A stretch of DNA of 64,000 bases from assembly GCF_000003815.2 (NCBI RefSeq), contig NC_049985.1, forward strand, positions 864,117 to 928,116. The letters are read 5' to 3'. Both the position numbers and the translations under genes were made by a program. The notes under the pieces were generated by a model. The model saw only the letters and a program-made list of their open reading frames with translations. It was not told the origin of the DNA and did no database searches. Positions 25,301 to 34,785 of the stretch are shown here, in pieces. How positions within the stretch are numbered: position 1 is the first letter of the stretch; each line of letters starts with the position of its first letter. Source of the DNA: Branchiostoma floridae. Lineage: Eukaryota; Chordata; Leptocardii; Amphioxiformes; Branchiostomatidae.

Positions 25301-26017
25301 CCCTCATGCTTGTAGATGGAAGTTGTGAGTATCGGATGACAAGTCATCAAACCCATGTATCACTACCTGGAGTCATATTACACCCTGACATGGGCAGGAA
25401 TGGGGGGGGCAACTCTGAACACTGACAAGTTGGTTTTGACATCCTCAGGAGACAACGATAAGGGTTAACAATTAGTGATGAATAAATATTTAACATAGAT
25501 AGAAGAAAGTTTTAAATAAGATATAAAGTGATATTTTAAACTGCAGTTTTTATGAAATACTGAATGGATCAAATGTAAGAGTTCTTTTAAGCTGCTAAGT
25601 TGAGGTCAGGGTAGACATAAAAAAAGGTCTTTCAACAGAAAATAGAACATGTCTCAGTCAAGTTCAGTATTGTGAATGTCAGAGCAATTCAGACTACACC
25701 CTTGAGTCCTGAATAAACCATTATTTGAGAATTTTAATGAGAATAATTGTTATGATTATTGTTATGGTATGGGTGACTTTGCAGGGCACCTGACACATAC
25801 ATACTATTGTGACAAAAAAGATATAATGTTAAAAAAAATATTATATTGCATGTAAAAAGTGACAATTAATAGTAATACAGGCATGGAATTTGTTCTAAAT
25901 TTATGAATCACATGTTACAGAAAACAGAAGTTAAGTTCAATCCTTGATTTAGCACCCACAGGTGAAAATTTGAAGCTAGTTTGTTCCTAACGAACGGTTC
26001 GTTGTGTTGAATTACAG
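22349..26017. other. AFF intron, 3.7 kb
   Basis: The intron runs from GTGAGT to TTACAG. Its first 400 bases are GC-rich. From 22800 it is AT-rich and holds the tandem array at 24220-25370. Nothing else recognisable was seen at 22900-24180 or 25380-25990, apart from short words such as GCTTTATTGTATT near 23749, which resemble LINE tails. Confidence 0.7.
24220..25370. repeat. Divergent tandem array, 115-178 bp units, about seven copies
   Basis: CAATAACAAATCATG (or a variant) ends units at about 24360, 24475, 24642, 24820, 24984, 25105 and 25269. Units also share GGCAAGAATTTGC(G)ATAAAT, TATTATATAACAAAACA and GTGAGTGTTGG(A)GGACTC. Unit length alternates because some copies lack the CTTCACGCTTGTCGATC part. 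Confidence 0.9.
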
Positions 26018-26078
26018 GAAAAACCACCGCGGAGTCCAGTGGCGGCGGGAAGACGAAACCCATGGGGCCATCCTCCGA
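26018..26078 (+). CDS. AFF: AFF family gene, 61 nt linker exon
   Basis: The acceptor is GAATTACAG and the donor is TCCTCCGA|GTAAGT. Entered in phase 1, the exon reads (R)KTTAESSGGGKTKPMGPSS plus two bases that join the next exon as GAG (Glu). The sequence is rich in Ser, Gly, Lys and Pro, as expected for the disordered linker of AFF proteins before the acidic motif. No domain is visible. The agreement of phase on both sides (1 in, 2 out) is the main evidence. A longer open frame runs across this site in another frame; I treat it as a shadow of the GC-rich block. Confidence 0.75.
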
Positions 26079-26079
26079 G

Positions 26080-26540
26080 TAAGTCAAACGATAGCTTCCT
26101 GTCTCTCCTCCGCTCGCCGGAGATTTATCCCCGGCGATCCCGCTCCCGGGACCTCTGACACGATTGCATTTGTTGGCCAGACCAAAGTGGGGTATTGGAT
26201 CGATTATCCCGCGAGATCAATGGGTCCTTGTGACGGCTGCCACCACCCGCAGGCGTCGAGACGGGCCGGCGGTAAAGCACCCGTCCTGGCGTGTTTGCGC
26301 TGTGCATTTATTGCTGTTTGCCGGGTAAACACACTTGTCGGTGGTTCCTTCGGACGTGAGTCGGGCTTGTGAGGAAAGGATGAAGCTGGTAGCAGTGCCG
26401 GGGGTGATTTTTCTTCCCGGAGGTTCACCGGGAGTTCAGCTCCTTGGTATGCAGGTGGGCCTTTCTGTGGCTGGTTCTATTCGAACAGAAAGGCTTCGGA
26501 GTTATGCGTTCGGGTTTTTAAGGCGTCAGACGTGATAACA
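26080..26540. promoter_or_regulatory. CpG-rich block downstream of the 26018 exon
   Basis: GC-rich, non-repetitive DNA directly follows the exon donor. It contains CCCGCGAGATCAATGGG and CGTTCGGGTTTTTAAGGCG. Overlapping open frames on both strands reflect composition. Function is unknown. Confidence 0.25.
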
Positions 26541-26709
26541 GACTCAGGGATTGATGTCGTATGGTCTGGTAGATTTTATTTCTCATGACTGCTGGCGTCA
26601 CAAATTATCATGCCTCTCAGGAGGGAGAGCGACAAATTAGATACAAGTGCAGCGTTTGTTTGTTTTTTATCTGGATTTTGTTTTCATTTGGGTTGACAAG
26701 CAAAGATTA

Positions 26710-27100
26710 GGCCACACCAATTTTATTTGTTGCTTCTTGGATTCGCCTGTCCATTTTTTTTCATTTTCAAAAAAGAAAAAAAATATTATTCCCGAAAAAA
26801 AGTAAATTAAATACAGGTTTTGCTATCACCAACCTGTAAATATTACCTTTCAGAGCCACATACACATAATTTCAGTCTTAAAACAATGCCTTTTATTCAG
26901 AACATTTATAATAACAAATGAAAGGAAGGGATTCATTGTATAAAACGTGCCATTAAGCTGTGTTTGTTTTTGTTATCTAAGCCATATATCTTCACCCCAG
27001 ACTTTTTAAAAAAATTTGTTTTTATCTTTTTTTACGTGTCGGCCCATTATTTTTTCTGATAAAAAAAATCCGAGAAGCAGCATATAAATTTGGTGTGGTC
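26710..27100. mobile_element. MITE with TTA duplication, GGCCACACC family, copy 1
   Basis: The left end is GGCCACACCAATTTTATTTG and the right end is AAATTTGGTGTGGTC, flanked by TTA on both sides. The subterminal part is T-rich, then A-rich. A TTA duplication and GG tips fit a PIF/Harbinger-like element. It has no coding capacity. Confidence 0.85.
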
Positions 27101-27717
27101 TTACTGGCTAAGAGAAACCATGGCAAAACCGAAAGTAGATTGTTAATCGCTTTTACACCAATTTTCCTGCAATTGTCAGATTATGGAAGGAATCTCCTTA
27201 AGTTAAGTCTCCAAGGACAGCTTTTAACTTTCCTAATCTCCTTATAATGGTGGTTGATTTTAACGACAAGTGGCTTTCCCCCAACATCATAACAGAATTA
27301 CATAATTGCAAATATACTACAGCATTTGATACATTGTGTACAAAGCAATTCGCTAAACGATTTTCCATTCTAAAATGTTTTAGAATTGATAATACCGTGG
27401 TGCTATCGGATTATTCTTCCTTCCACGAGACGTTTTCCTGACACATTATAAATTCCGCAGACGTTGCCGAGTTATTAAAGGTGCCGGGCCTGAATTGTCT
27501 GGGGGTTTGCGGAGACATTAGTTCTCCATAAATGCAGTGCAGAGGGAACCGGGGCTCGGCTCTAAATGTCAGGAACGGTGGGCAGCGAAGTGGCAGGGAC
27601 TCTTACTGCTGTGGGGTGGGGAGGGGGGCGCACATCAGCAAGGTCATGCCCTTGAACGCCCTCACGGACACTCCAAGTTATTTCCTTGCTTATTTTCCAT
27701 GTTTTACAACAAATTTA

Positions 27718-28082
27718 GGCCACACCAATTTAATTTCTTGGTTCACGGATTCGCTCGCTCCTATTTTTTGGAAAAAAGAATAAAAATAAAAATTACCACT
27801 CAGCAAATTTTCACCATAAATGAAACCATTCGCCAGCTTTCTGGTGTAGCAAACATAAACTGACACTACTTTTGTAATTTTCAACAAACAGGTGCTGTTA
27901 CTGTACGGTAATAGTCTTTTGTACTTTTTTCAAGCTGAAAACTTTTTATTCTTTATGTTTTGGATTAGCCCTCACCTTTACCCCAACCATTTTACAATTT
28001 TTATTTTTATTTTTATTTTGCCCTCTCGCTCCGTATTTTTTATGAAAAAATCTGTGAACCAAGAAATTAAATTGGTGTGGCC
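27718..28082. mobile_element. MITE with TTA duplication, GGCCACACC family, copy 2
   Basis: Near-perfect inverted ends (GGCCACACCAATTTAATTTC and its complement, extending through CTTGGTTCAC) are flanked by TTA. This is the best-kept member of the family here. Inside it are CTCGCTCCTATTTTTT and its partner near the right end. Confidence 0.92.
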
Positions 28083-28448
28083 TTAGGAAGAGGACACAAT
28101 GAAAACTGGTTGTATTCACTCCTTGCAACTATATGCAAATACAGTTCAATCTCTACAACTGGATAAAAACAGAAATTTACTTCCGAACCTTTTGAGTGAC
28201 ATGAATCACTCTTCTTCAGTGTCACACTAGACGTTTACGGAAATTCCAGACTTTGCAAGTTGATTGTCCAGTTCAGCTTTTTTTTCTGCAATCTGAAAAC
28301 AGCCAATTACACTGGAGAGGCCCATTGTTGATGAACATGATTATCAGGGACTGTTGGAGTGTCTCACTACAGGCACACATCAGGGTCTGGTGGAGTCAGG
28401 GGTTAGGGGGCCTTGTTTTCTGGTGGTAGGCTTTACTACAAGCTATCA

Positions 28449-28692
28449 GCCCACACAAATTTCTTTCCATGGTTCTCAGACTTTTCTCAGTAAGATTAGT
28501 ACAAGCAAGAGAACAAGATCAAAACAGGACTAATTGAAACCTTGAACCTGGGTGTATTTGCTCCCTGTGAAATTTACAGACTTTCCTCTAAATATTTTCG
28601 TGTTAATTTTCCAGTTCAAAGTTGTTTTTTGGATATTTCCGCTTAAAAATCTTTTTTGATCACAGAACCGACAAATTAGATTGTTGTGGCCC
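28449..28692. mobile_element. Degenerate GGCCACACC-type MITE
   Basis: CCCACACAAATTTCTTTCC on the left pairs with GACAAATTAGATTGTTGTGG on the right, with GGTTCTCAGACTTTT and GATCACAGAACC inside. Single ends of the same family lie near 17740, 20860, 44190 and 63290. Confidence 0.6.
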
Positions 28693-29394
28693 GAGGGGTT
28701 GAGAGGCTTGTTTTCTGGCGGTGGCTTTACAGGCCACTTGGGTAAGAGCAGCGACACTCAGGGGTGAATCAATTTCTCCAGGTCAGCGAGCGGCGGCTTG
28801 CCAGGTCTCCTGTTTGCAGGTGATTGTGTCGTTAATAGCCACGGCACAATCGTCCTGATCCCTTTTGCTGGCTGACTCGGTCACACTAACGGCAGGACGG
28901 GTGTGAAAATAACGCCGCTTAAGGCCCGGCAAGTCCGCTTGAGCCGGACACCGGCCAAAATAGACACCATTTAGGCTTGGTCTTGACATTTCCCTGGCTT
29001 CATCATGAGGGGGGCAGGGGTCACGTGGGGGGGCAAAGGTCGCGGGAACACACGGGAGTCAAATTACAAAGTCACAGTCAGGAGTCTAGTGTAAGGTCGC
29101 GGGGGCACAATCTGTGACTCCTGGCCAGCACTTGTCTGAAAGGCAGGTTCTCAATGAGGCCTCAGGTGTAGAGTTATTACATTCATGCCTGGATATAGGA
29201 TAGGAGAGACAACTGAAGTGGTAGGCCATGCCTCACGGTCATCAGGGCTAGCCAAAACTATCATGCAGGGAACTGTATAGGGCGGGAGAAACAGGTGGGC
29301 AATAGAGAAGATGGGAGGATTATGTTGGAGAATGGATACTTGTTAAGTGAAACAATTGAGAAGAACATCCGAAAATAACTTTATCAGGTTGGTG

Positions 29395-29517
29395 GAATAT
29401 AGGATATAGGAGAATTGTTCTACACAACCAGGTTGAACTCTGAAGAAGGTGTCTGATAGATACTGAAACGTAAGCAAGTAAGTTTAACCTGGCTGTGTAC
29501 AAGAATTCTCCTATATT
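29395..29517. repeat. Inverted repeat, about 36 bp arms
   Basis: ATATAGGAGAATTGTTCTAC followed by ACAACCAGGTTGAACT pairs with AGTTTAACCTGGCTGTGTAC followed by AAGAATTCTCCTATAT. The loop carries GAAGAAGGTGTCTGATAG and ACTGAAACG, words often seen in invertebrate retroelement ends. Confidence 0.8.
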
Positions 29518-29882
29518 GAGAAGAACAGAAAAAAGAGAAGGGTGCAGAAAACTGGTTGCCAAATCTTCTGTGGTGTCCCAAAAGTCAATTAGTATGGATA
29601 AATTAGATGCTAATATTTCATTCAAAACTAACCTTAATATAATGATTCCACTCAGAGTCACCAGGGAAGTTTGGAATGTCCTATTCTGAAGTTTGCGGCC
29701 TGTTGATTGCTGAAATTAGACCGGTTTATTGTAAAAAGAGCTGGTTGATTGAATAGTTTTACGATGGCTCCGTCATGTCTTATGATCGCATACAGGTTTT
29801 CCTTGTAAAATGTTCCCTTTATGATGTAATCATGTTGTTTCTGCTCCAGCTGCCTCTAAAAGAAACAATCACCTACAACATA

Positions 29883-30089
29883 CTGTAAATGCATTTAAGT
29901 TCGCGGGATTTAATTTCGCGGTAGCGGGAATTTGGACTTTTCGCGGTGGTTTTAATTTCGCGGTAGCGCCATGCACTGTAGTCTCTTACTGTTATGGAAA
30001 AATGTTCGCAGTGGTTTTAAATTCGCGGTTAAGCGGCCGCCGCGAAAACCGCGAACATTAATCCACCGCGAACATTTCTGCATTTACAG
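29883..30089. mobile_element. Mariner-like MITE (TA duplication), copy 2
   Basis: CTGTAAATGCATTTAAG to CTGCATTTACAG lies between TA dinucleotides, about 207 bp. The TTCGCGG-rich inside matches the copy at 18701, without that copy's extra terminal duplication. Confidence 0.9.
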
Positions 30090-30296
30090 TATATGGTGTA
30101 CTTACTTAGGCTGACTCCAGGATTCATCCTGGCATGGAAATTTGCTTGATGGGACGGAAAAAAAATTCACACCATCTGTCCAAAAATATGAACTTCCTGA
30201 CATGTTGTTGATGAAAAGGTATTTTTGTAAACTTGAAATGACAGATCTTGAGATGAGATGAGATTCAGGATATATTCTTTCAGCAAGAACCTGTAA

Positions 30297-30554
30297 TCAT
30301 CTGGTGTATTTTGCCAGCCAGTAGGTACCCCAAGTATGAGTAATGAGGCTGTTTAACGTGGTCGAGGCACCTCCTCGAGCACGGGACCCCCGTTTTACGT
30401 CCCTCCCGGAAGACGATTTCGTGGAAAACTTCGTGAGGCTACAGCAATCCGGACGTCCTTGGTTGGTCCCCCATCCAAGCACTATCCGGACCGCGCGTTG
30501 CTTAACTTCCGAGATCGAAGGATCGGGTGTACCAACGTGCCACGCGGCCGTAGC
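30297..30554 (-). mobile_element. 5S rRNA-derived SINE, full length
   Basis: Read on the minus strand, the element starts GCTACGGCCGCGTGGCACG. It carries 5S rRNA words (GATCTCGGAAGTTAAGCAAC and CTTGGATGGGGGACCAACC, close to the 5S internal promoter boxes). It continues into a tail with CTCGAGGAGGTGCCTCGACC and GGTACCTACTGGCTGGC, and ends CACCAGATGATT. The 5S-derived head places it in the SINE3 type. Open frames through it are not genes. Confidence 0.92.
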
Positions 30555-31333
30555 TCTCTTCAGGATAACACTGGCAAAGAGCTTACCGACTAGGCTGAGC
30601 AGGGCTAAAATGACAGATATAGGAATGAAATTCAACAAAATTATGGGCTCCTGAACAATGATTGTGATGATGATAAAAATTCAAAGTTGAAGACAGCTCA
30701 GATAGGTACTAACCTATTTGCTGGCCACCAGCCACCAGGCAATGTGATAGATATGGTTTCCGTAACCAAGAAATATATCGGTTACAACTCCAGCAAAAAT
30801 TTATGTCACTAGTGATAAAGTATATACAAAAGATAGCATTATATTACTAACAAACACAGTGCAAATTGAAATAATGCTTTGGGATAATGCACAAACTGAA
30901 AACAACATTTTGGAGTCAAAACTACATTGAAGTTATGGGAAATGGAGAGAAAGAATTCTACAATCCTTTCTAATCTAATTGACTCACAAACCGCAGTGAG
31001 AAATGTAAAGGGGCTTTACAGACGTATAAAAGACATTCTAGGTAGAGCACAGGGCTATTACTGGAGATTTGAAGCTATTGTATTTGAGCTCAGTGGAAAT
31101 CCAATTGATTGTGACTTCAGATATCCTTGTCGCACCTGTTGTTTAGATGATTACAACCAGACAAGCAAGAAATGAGCTAGGATTGAAAGGAGGATATCAG
31201 GTATTTACTGTAATGTTCACTGGAAGCTGGTATGATAAAGGATTGATACTTGTTAGGAATATGCTAGCCTTGTGCTGGGTTGATAGGAAGAAATAAAGTT
31301 ACTGTAGTAGTATTAAACATGGGAATTCTTTTA

Positions 31334-31509
31334 CACAGTAGAAGCTAGTTAATTGCACAACGGAATACAGCTCACTCCTGTTAATTGCACAGAATCGCAA
31401 AATTCCAAACCAGTGCGGTCCAGCTGGATAACTTCGCATTTTTGCACCGTCCGGATAATTGCATGAAATACATTGGTAAATGGGGTGTGCAATTAAACTG
31501 CTTTTACTG
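31334..31509. mobile_element. Small TA-flanked MITE
   Basis: CACAGTAGAAGCTAGTTAAT on the left pairs with TTAAACTGCTTTTACTG on the right, each continuing into a TTGCAC/GTGCAA word and flanked by TA. Inside, AATTGCAC words recur in both orientations. It is about 176 bp with no coding. Confidence 0.75.
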
Positions 31510-33214
31510 TATTTGTAGATGAAGACAAGAGGTGGTCTGCTCTTTACATTTGAAAGATGTAGAATTGATGGTTTTGAATGTGCAGCTTTGCCTTGTGTTC
31601 CCTGAATGATGTTTAAAGAGGAAGACTTCCCAGAGGGGACTGAACTTCCCGCAAAACATTCGTCAAAATCCCTGAGAGATTGTTAATATTTGGTGGGCGG
31701 TTTCACGCCAACTTTCACTCCTCAATTCTCACTTGTTCCAGCAGACTTCATGTGGTGCTCCAAGCACACAGTAAGCTTTCAGTTTTTAGACCTTGAATTT
31801 GGTGAAGCTCAACCCACAAACTTCAGCAAGGTGTATGCCATATATAACTTATAAGGATAACAGATAACCATGACGTCAAACTGCTATTAAGTGGTGAGTT
31901 GGAGGGATTCAAGCAATTGTCAAGAATTTTCAGGTTGTCATAAAATTTTTCTGGTTAACCCAGACATATTTCTACAAGATGTAGTTACGTAACGATGACG
32001 TAAAAGTGCTGTTTGTGGAATTGGGAGAATAATCAAGCCAAAGTAAATGTCCAAATTTTGCTATTGGTTTTGCTGATTTGAAGGAATGCCAAGTAATTGT
32101 ATGAATTCTGTGGCAGTTGTAAGATTTTTTTGGTTAAGTCAGAGGATTATCTGCTATTTTATAAGAATGATGTCAAGCTATTTTTGGTCATATTGTTTTT
32201 GAAGGAATACTTAGTAAATGTCTAGCTTCTCGGGTCATGGTCGTAAACATTCTTGTGCGTGAAAACTGCTAGTTTTATTTTTTAAAGGATGATGTCAAAT
32301 TCTATTTGTTGATTGTAGTGATTTTCAAAATGTATCAGATGGATGTGGAAATCCTTTGGTGGTACCAAAGATTTTTGTACCTGGAGTTTAAAAAAAAACT
32401 TCTGCTAGGTGTAGTTTTGTGATAGTTTAGCATCAAAGCACTTTCTGTTTTACTGCATGATTGTGAAGGAGTTTCGAATAAGTCCGAATTCTGGTAGTAC
32501 TGAAAATATGTCCTGTGAGAACTTTAATGTTAGTGTAGAAGCCTGGAGCTACCATCTCTTGATCCTTCAGTAATTGGACGGCAGCTCGTAAAATTTACGG
32601 GACGCGCAGAATTGGGCGAACCAATCGTCACTAAAGTAATTGACACCCGACCACAAGTTTGTGAATTATGGTGCTGTCACTCTGCTTGGTGTAACTAACT
32701 ACCTTTCAATGGAGATGGAAACCTTTAGCTTCAGCAATGCTGAATGTGAGATGTTGATGGAAACGAGAGGGGGAATTTTTAAGATGACCAGAAAAATGGA
32801 AATAGGTGTGCTTATTACAAAGATTTATTCCTGTCCGCTATATAAAAATGAGAGAATGACATGGGCACTTATTTCATAGTAACAAATATCTAAAGAAAGA
32901 AATCAGTTTGTTTTTATTCTCCTGTGAATAACATACGGCAAATAGTATTTCCTAATTAATATTATGAGTCTTTAACTGCCGTGTTTTGTCAGAAGCATTC
33001 AAGATGATGAAGACTGTAGTCGTTATGGCATGCCTGCAGTTTACTTGCAATCCACTAGAGGGCAGGGTTGCAAATTGATTGTAACTGACTCACAACTGAA
33101 CATTATTTTCTCCACAAAGCAACAGTCATAAATCATATTACATCCTACCATAACAGATATTTCCTATCCCCAGCTTTCCACTTATTCAATAATCTCGAGA
33201 CAGTATCTCCCTTT

Positions 33215-33420
33215 CTCCCGAAACTAAAGACGTGGCACAGAGAAGACGTATACCGTGGCGTAAGACGTTACATGACTGGAGGCACTTGAGACATTGAAGC
33301 CGAGTTGTTTGTAGAGTCGCCAGACAGAGACCGGCACAAGCGCGCCGGCTGCCGAGATGGCTGCTGTGATAATTGTCCATTAGGCGGTTGAAAGCGCAGC
33401 TCGCCGGCTCCCAGCTAGCA
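33215..33420. promoter_or_regulatory. GC-rich block, candidate regulatory
   Basis: A non-repetitive, CpG-rich block (GAGACCGGCACAAGCGCGCC, GCCGAGATGGCTGC) lies directly before the minisatellite at 33405. It contains GATAATTGTCCATTAGGCGG. No exon was found. Confidence 0.25.
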
Positions 33421-33760
33421 GGGATTTATACACCATTCTACCTGTAATTGCTTCATACATGTATTACTGAGGGTCTGTATGGGGGGCTCCCAGCTAGCAG
33501 GGATTTATCCACCATTTTACCTGTAATTGCTTCATGCATGTATTACTGAGCTTCTGTATGGGGGGCTCCCAGCTAGCAGGGATTCATGTATACACCATTT
33601 ACCTGTAATTGGTGCTTCGGTTTCATGCATGTATTACCGTGTGAGGGTCTGTATGGGGGGCTCCCAGCTAGCAGGGATTTATCCACCATTTTACCTGTAA
33701 TTGCTTCATGCATATAGTATCTCTGTGTGAGGGTCTGTATGGGGGCTCTGAGAAGACTTG
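33405..33760. repeat. Minisatellite, 79-95 bp, four to five copies
   Basis: GGCTCCCAGCTAGCAGGG starts units at 33406, 33485, 33564 and 33659, with a truncated unit at 33745. Each has CACCATTTTACCTGTAATTG, then GAGGGTCTGTATGGGGGG. That last word resembles the end of the MITE at 34285, so the array may have begun from a MITE end. Confidence 0.92.
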
Positions 33761-34284
33761 GTATTAAACAGGGCTGCCTCTAACTTGAAATTTTTTTCGT
33801 TCCCACTTTTGCTGTTCAATCTGTCATTTGAAGGGTTCATTGTTAGATTTTTTTGGATGAATGTGTGTGGTGAAAGTTTTTTTTCATCCCGACCAGCAAA
33901 TTTCTCCGTCCTGGACAGGTCCTTGGGACAGCTCAATTCAGCAGAACGTAGCTCTCAATTCGAATGATGGGAAACGAAAATAGCTTGCCTTCACCTTACA
34001 CAAACAGGACATGCAGACCCTCCTGTGTTTTGTGATCAGAATAACGCAGGCCAGACAGTCGGTACAGAGGTAATGCCGTGGAAATTGGCGTGTCTCGTTC
34101 CCCATTCCCAACTCGGCTTGTGCAATCAGGTGATATTAGATCCGTGTTCGTAGACATCGTCTGGGTGCTTCATTCATGAATAAGGATAACAGCCAGAAAT
34201 ATGGCTGAATACAAGTAATTGATGGTCATATTCGTGCAATTGTCCTGTTTTTCAAGACATCATTAAATGCAGTTTGTCATTGTT

Positions 34285-34485
34285 GAGGGTCTGCATGGGG
34301 GGTCCCAACAACGATTTACGCTAAATTCAGAAGAACCCCCTACGTATTACGCTAAATCAAGGAAGGCAATTACGCTAAATTTGGTCGCCTCGCTACGAAT
34401 TACGTAGATAAGATGGCTTTCCCTACGAATTACGGGAAATAAAATAGGCTGCCTACGCCTTACGTAAAAGAGCATGCAGACCCTC
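34285..34485. mobile_element. hAT-like MITE, AGGGTCTGCATG family, copy 1
   Basis: The inverted ends are GAGGGTCTGCATG and CATGCAGACCCTC, flanked by CATTGTT on both sides. The inside is rich in TTACGCTAAAT and CTACGAATTACG. Further copies are at 43675 (inverted) and 61735 (degenerate). Confidence 0.88.
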
Positions 34486-34559
34486 ATTGTTCACTACGGT
34501 AATCCTCCCTAGGCCAGATCTGTTGTGTTACATGTAAACTTGTTGATTCGCTTGGATAC

Positions 34560-34785
34560 TTGGATACTCTGCTATCGTAGAGTGGAACTTGTTATCACCA
34601 AGCACAGTAGGGGCATCTTCTCTGGATAGTTTTAAAGAACGCTTGCAGATAGATGTGCAAAAGTTAGGTGTGACGGATCGTTCAGTGTAATATAACCAGC
34701 TGCTGCTGCACCGCGTGCCTGCGAAGCTGGTGTGTTACGCCGAAGGGCGGTTATACCGGCTATATAGATACAGATACAGATACTT
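34560..34785 (+). mobile_element. LINE 3' end (C-terminal fragment plus tail)
   Basis: A reading frame gives EWNLLSPSTVGASSLDSFKE followed by RLQIDVQKL and a stop at 34689. The WN.L....V.A.SLDSFK.RL pattern is the typical end of LINE reverse transcriptase proteins. The tail has AGCTGGTGTGTTACGCCGAA and GGTTATACCGGCTATATAGA, then GATACA repeats. The same tail words recur, degenerate and in tandem, at 50370-50530. Confidence 0.8.

Noticed and set aside
24220-25370. CRISPR-like array
   Set aside because: Units are long, divergent and lack the short exact repeat plus unique spacer pattern; the DNA is eukaryotic.
26004-26372. 122-codon open frame across the 26018 exon
   Set aside because: It uses another frame than the one fixed by the exon phases, and runs on through the donor into GC-rich DNA.
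29430-29475. Possible hammerhead ribozyme core (CTGATAG...GAAAC)
   Set aside because: The required CTGANGA core is not met and the three stems do not form.
30297-30654. Open frames on both strands over 30297-30654, repeated at 48680-48997
   Set aside because: They are translations of the 5S-derived SINE, which is why the same peptide appears at both places.
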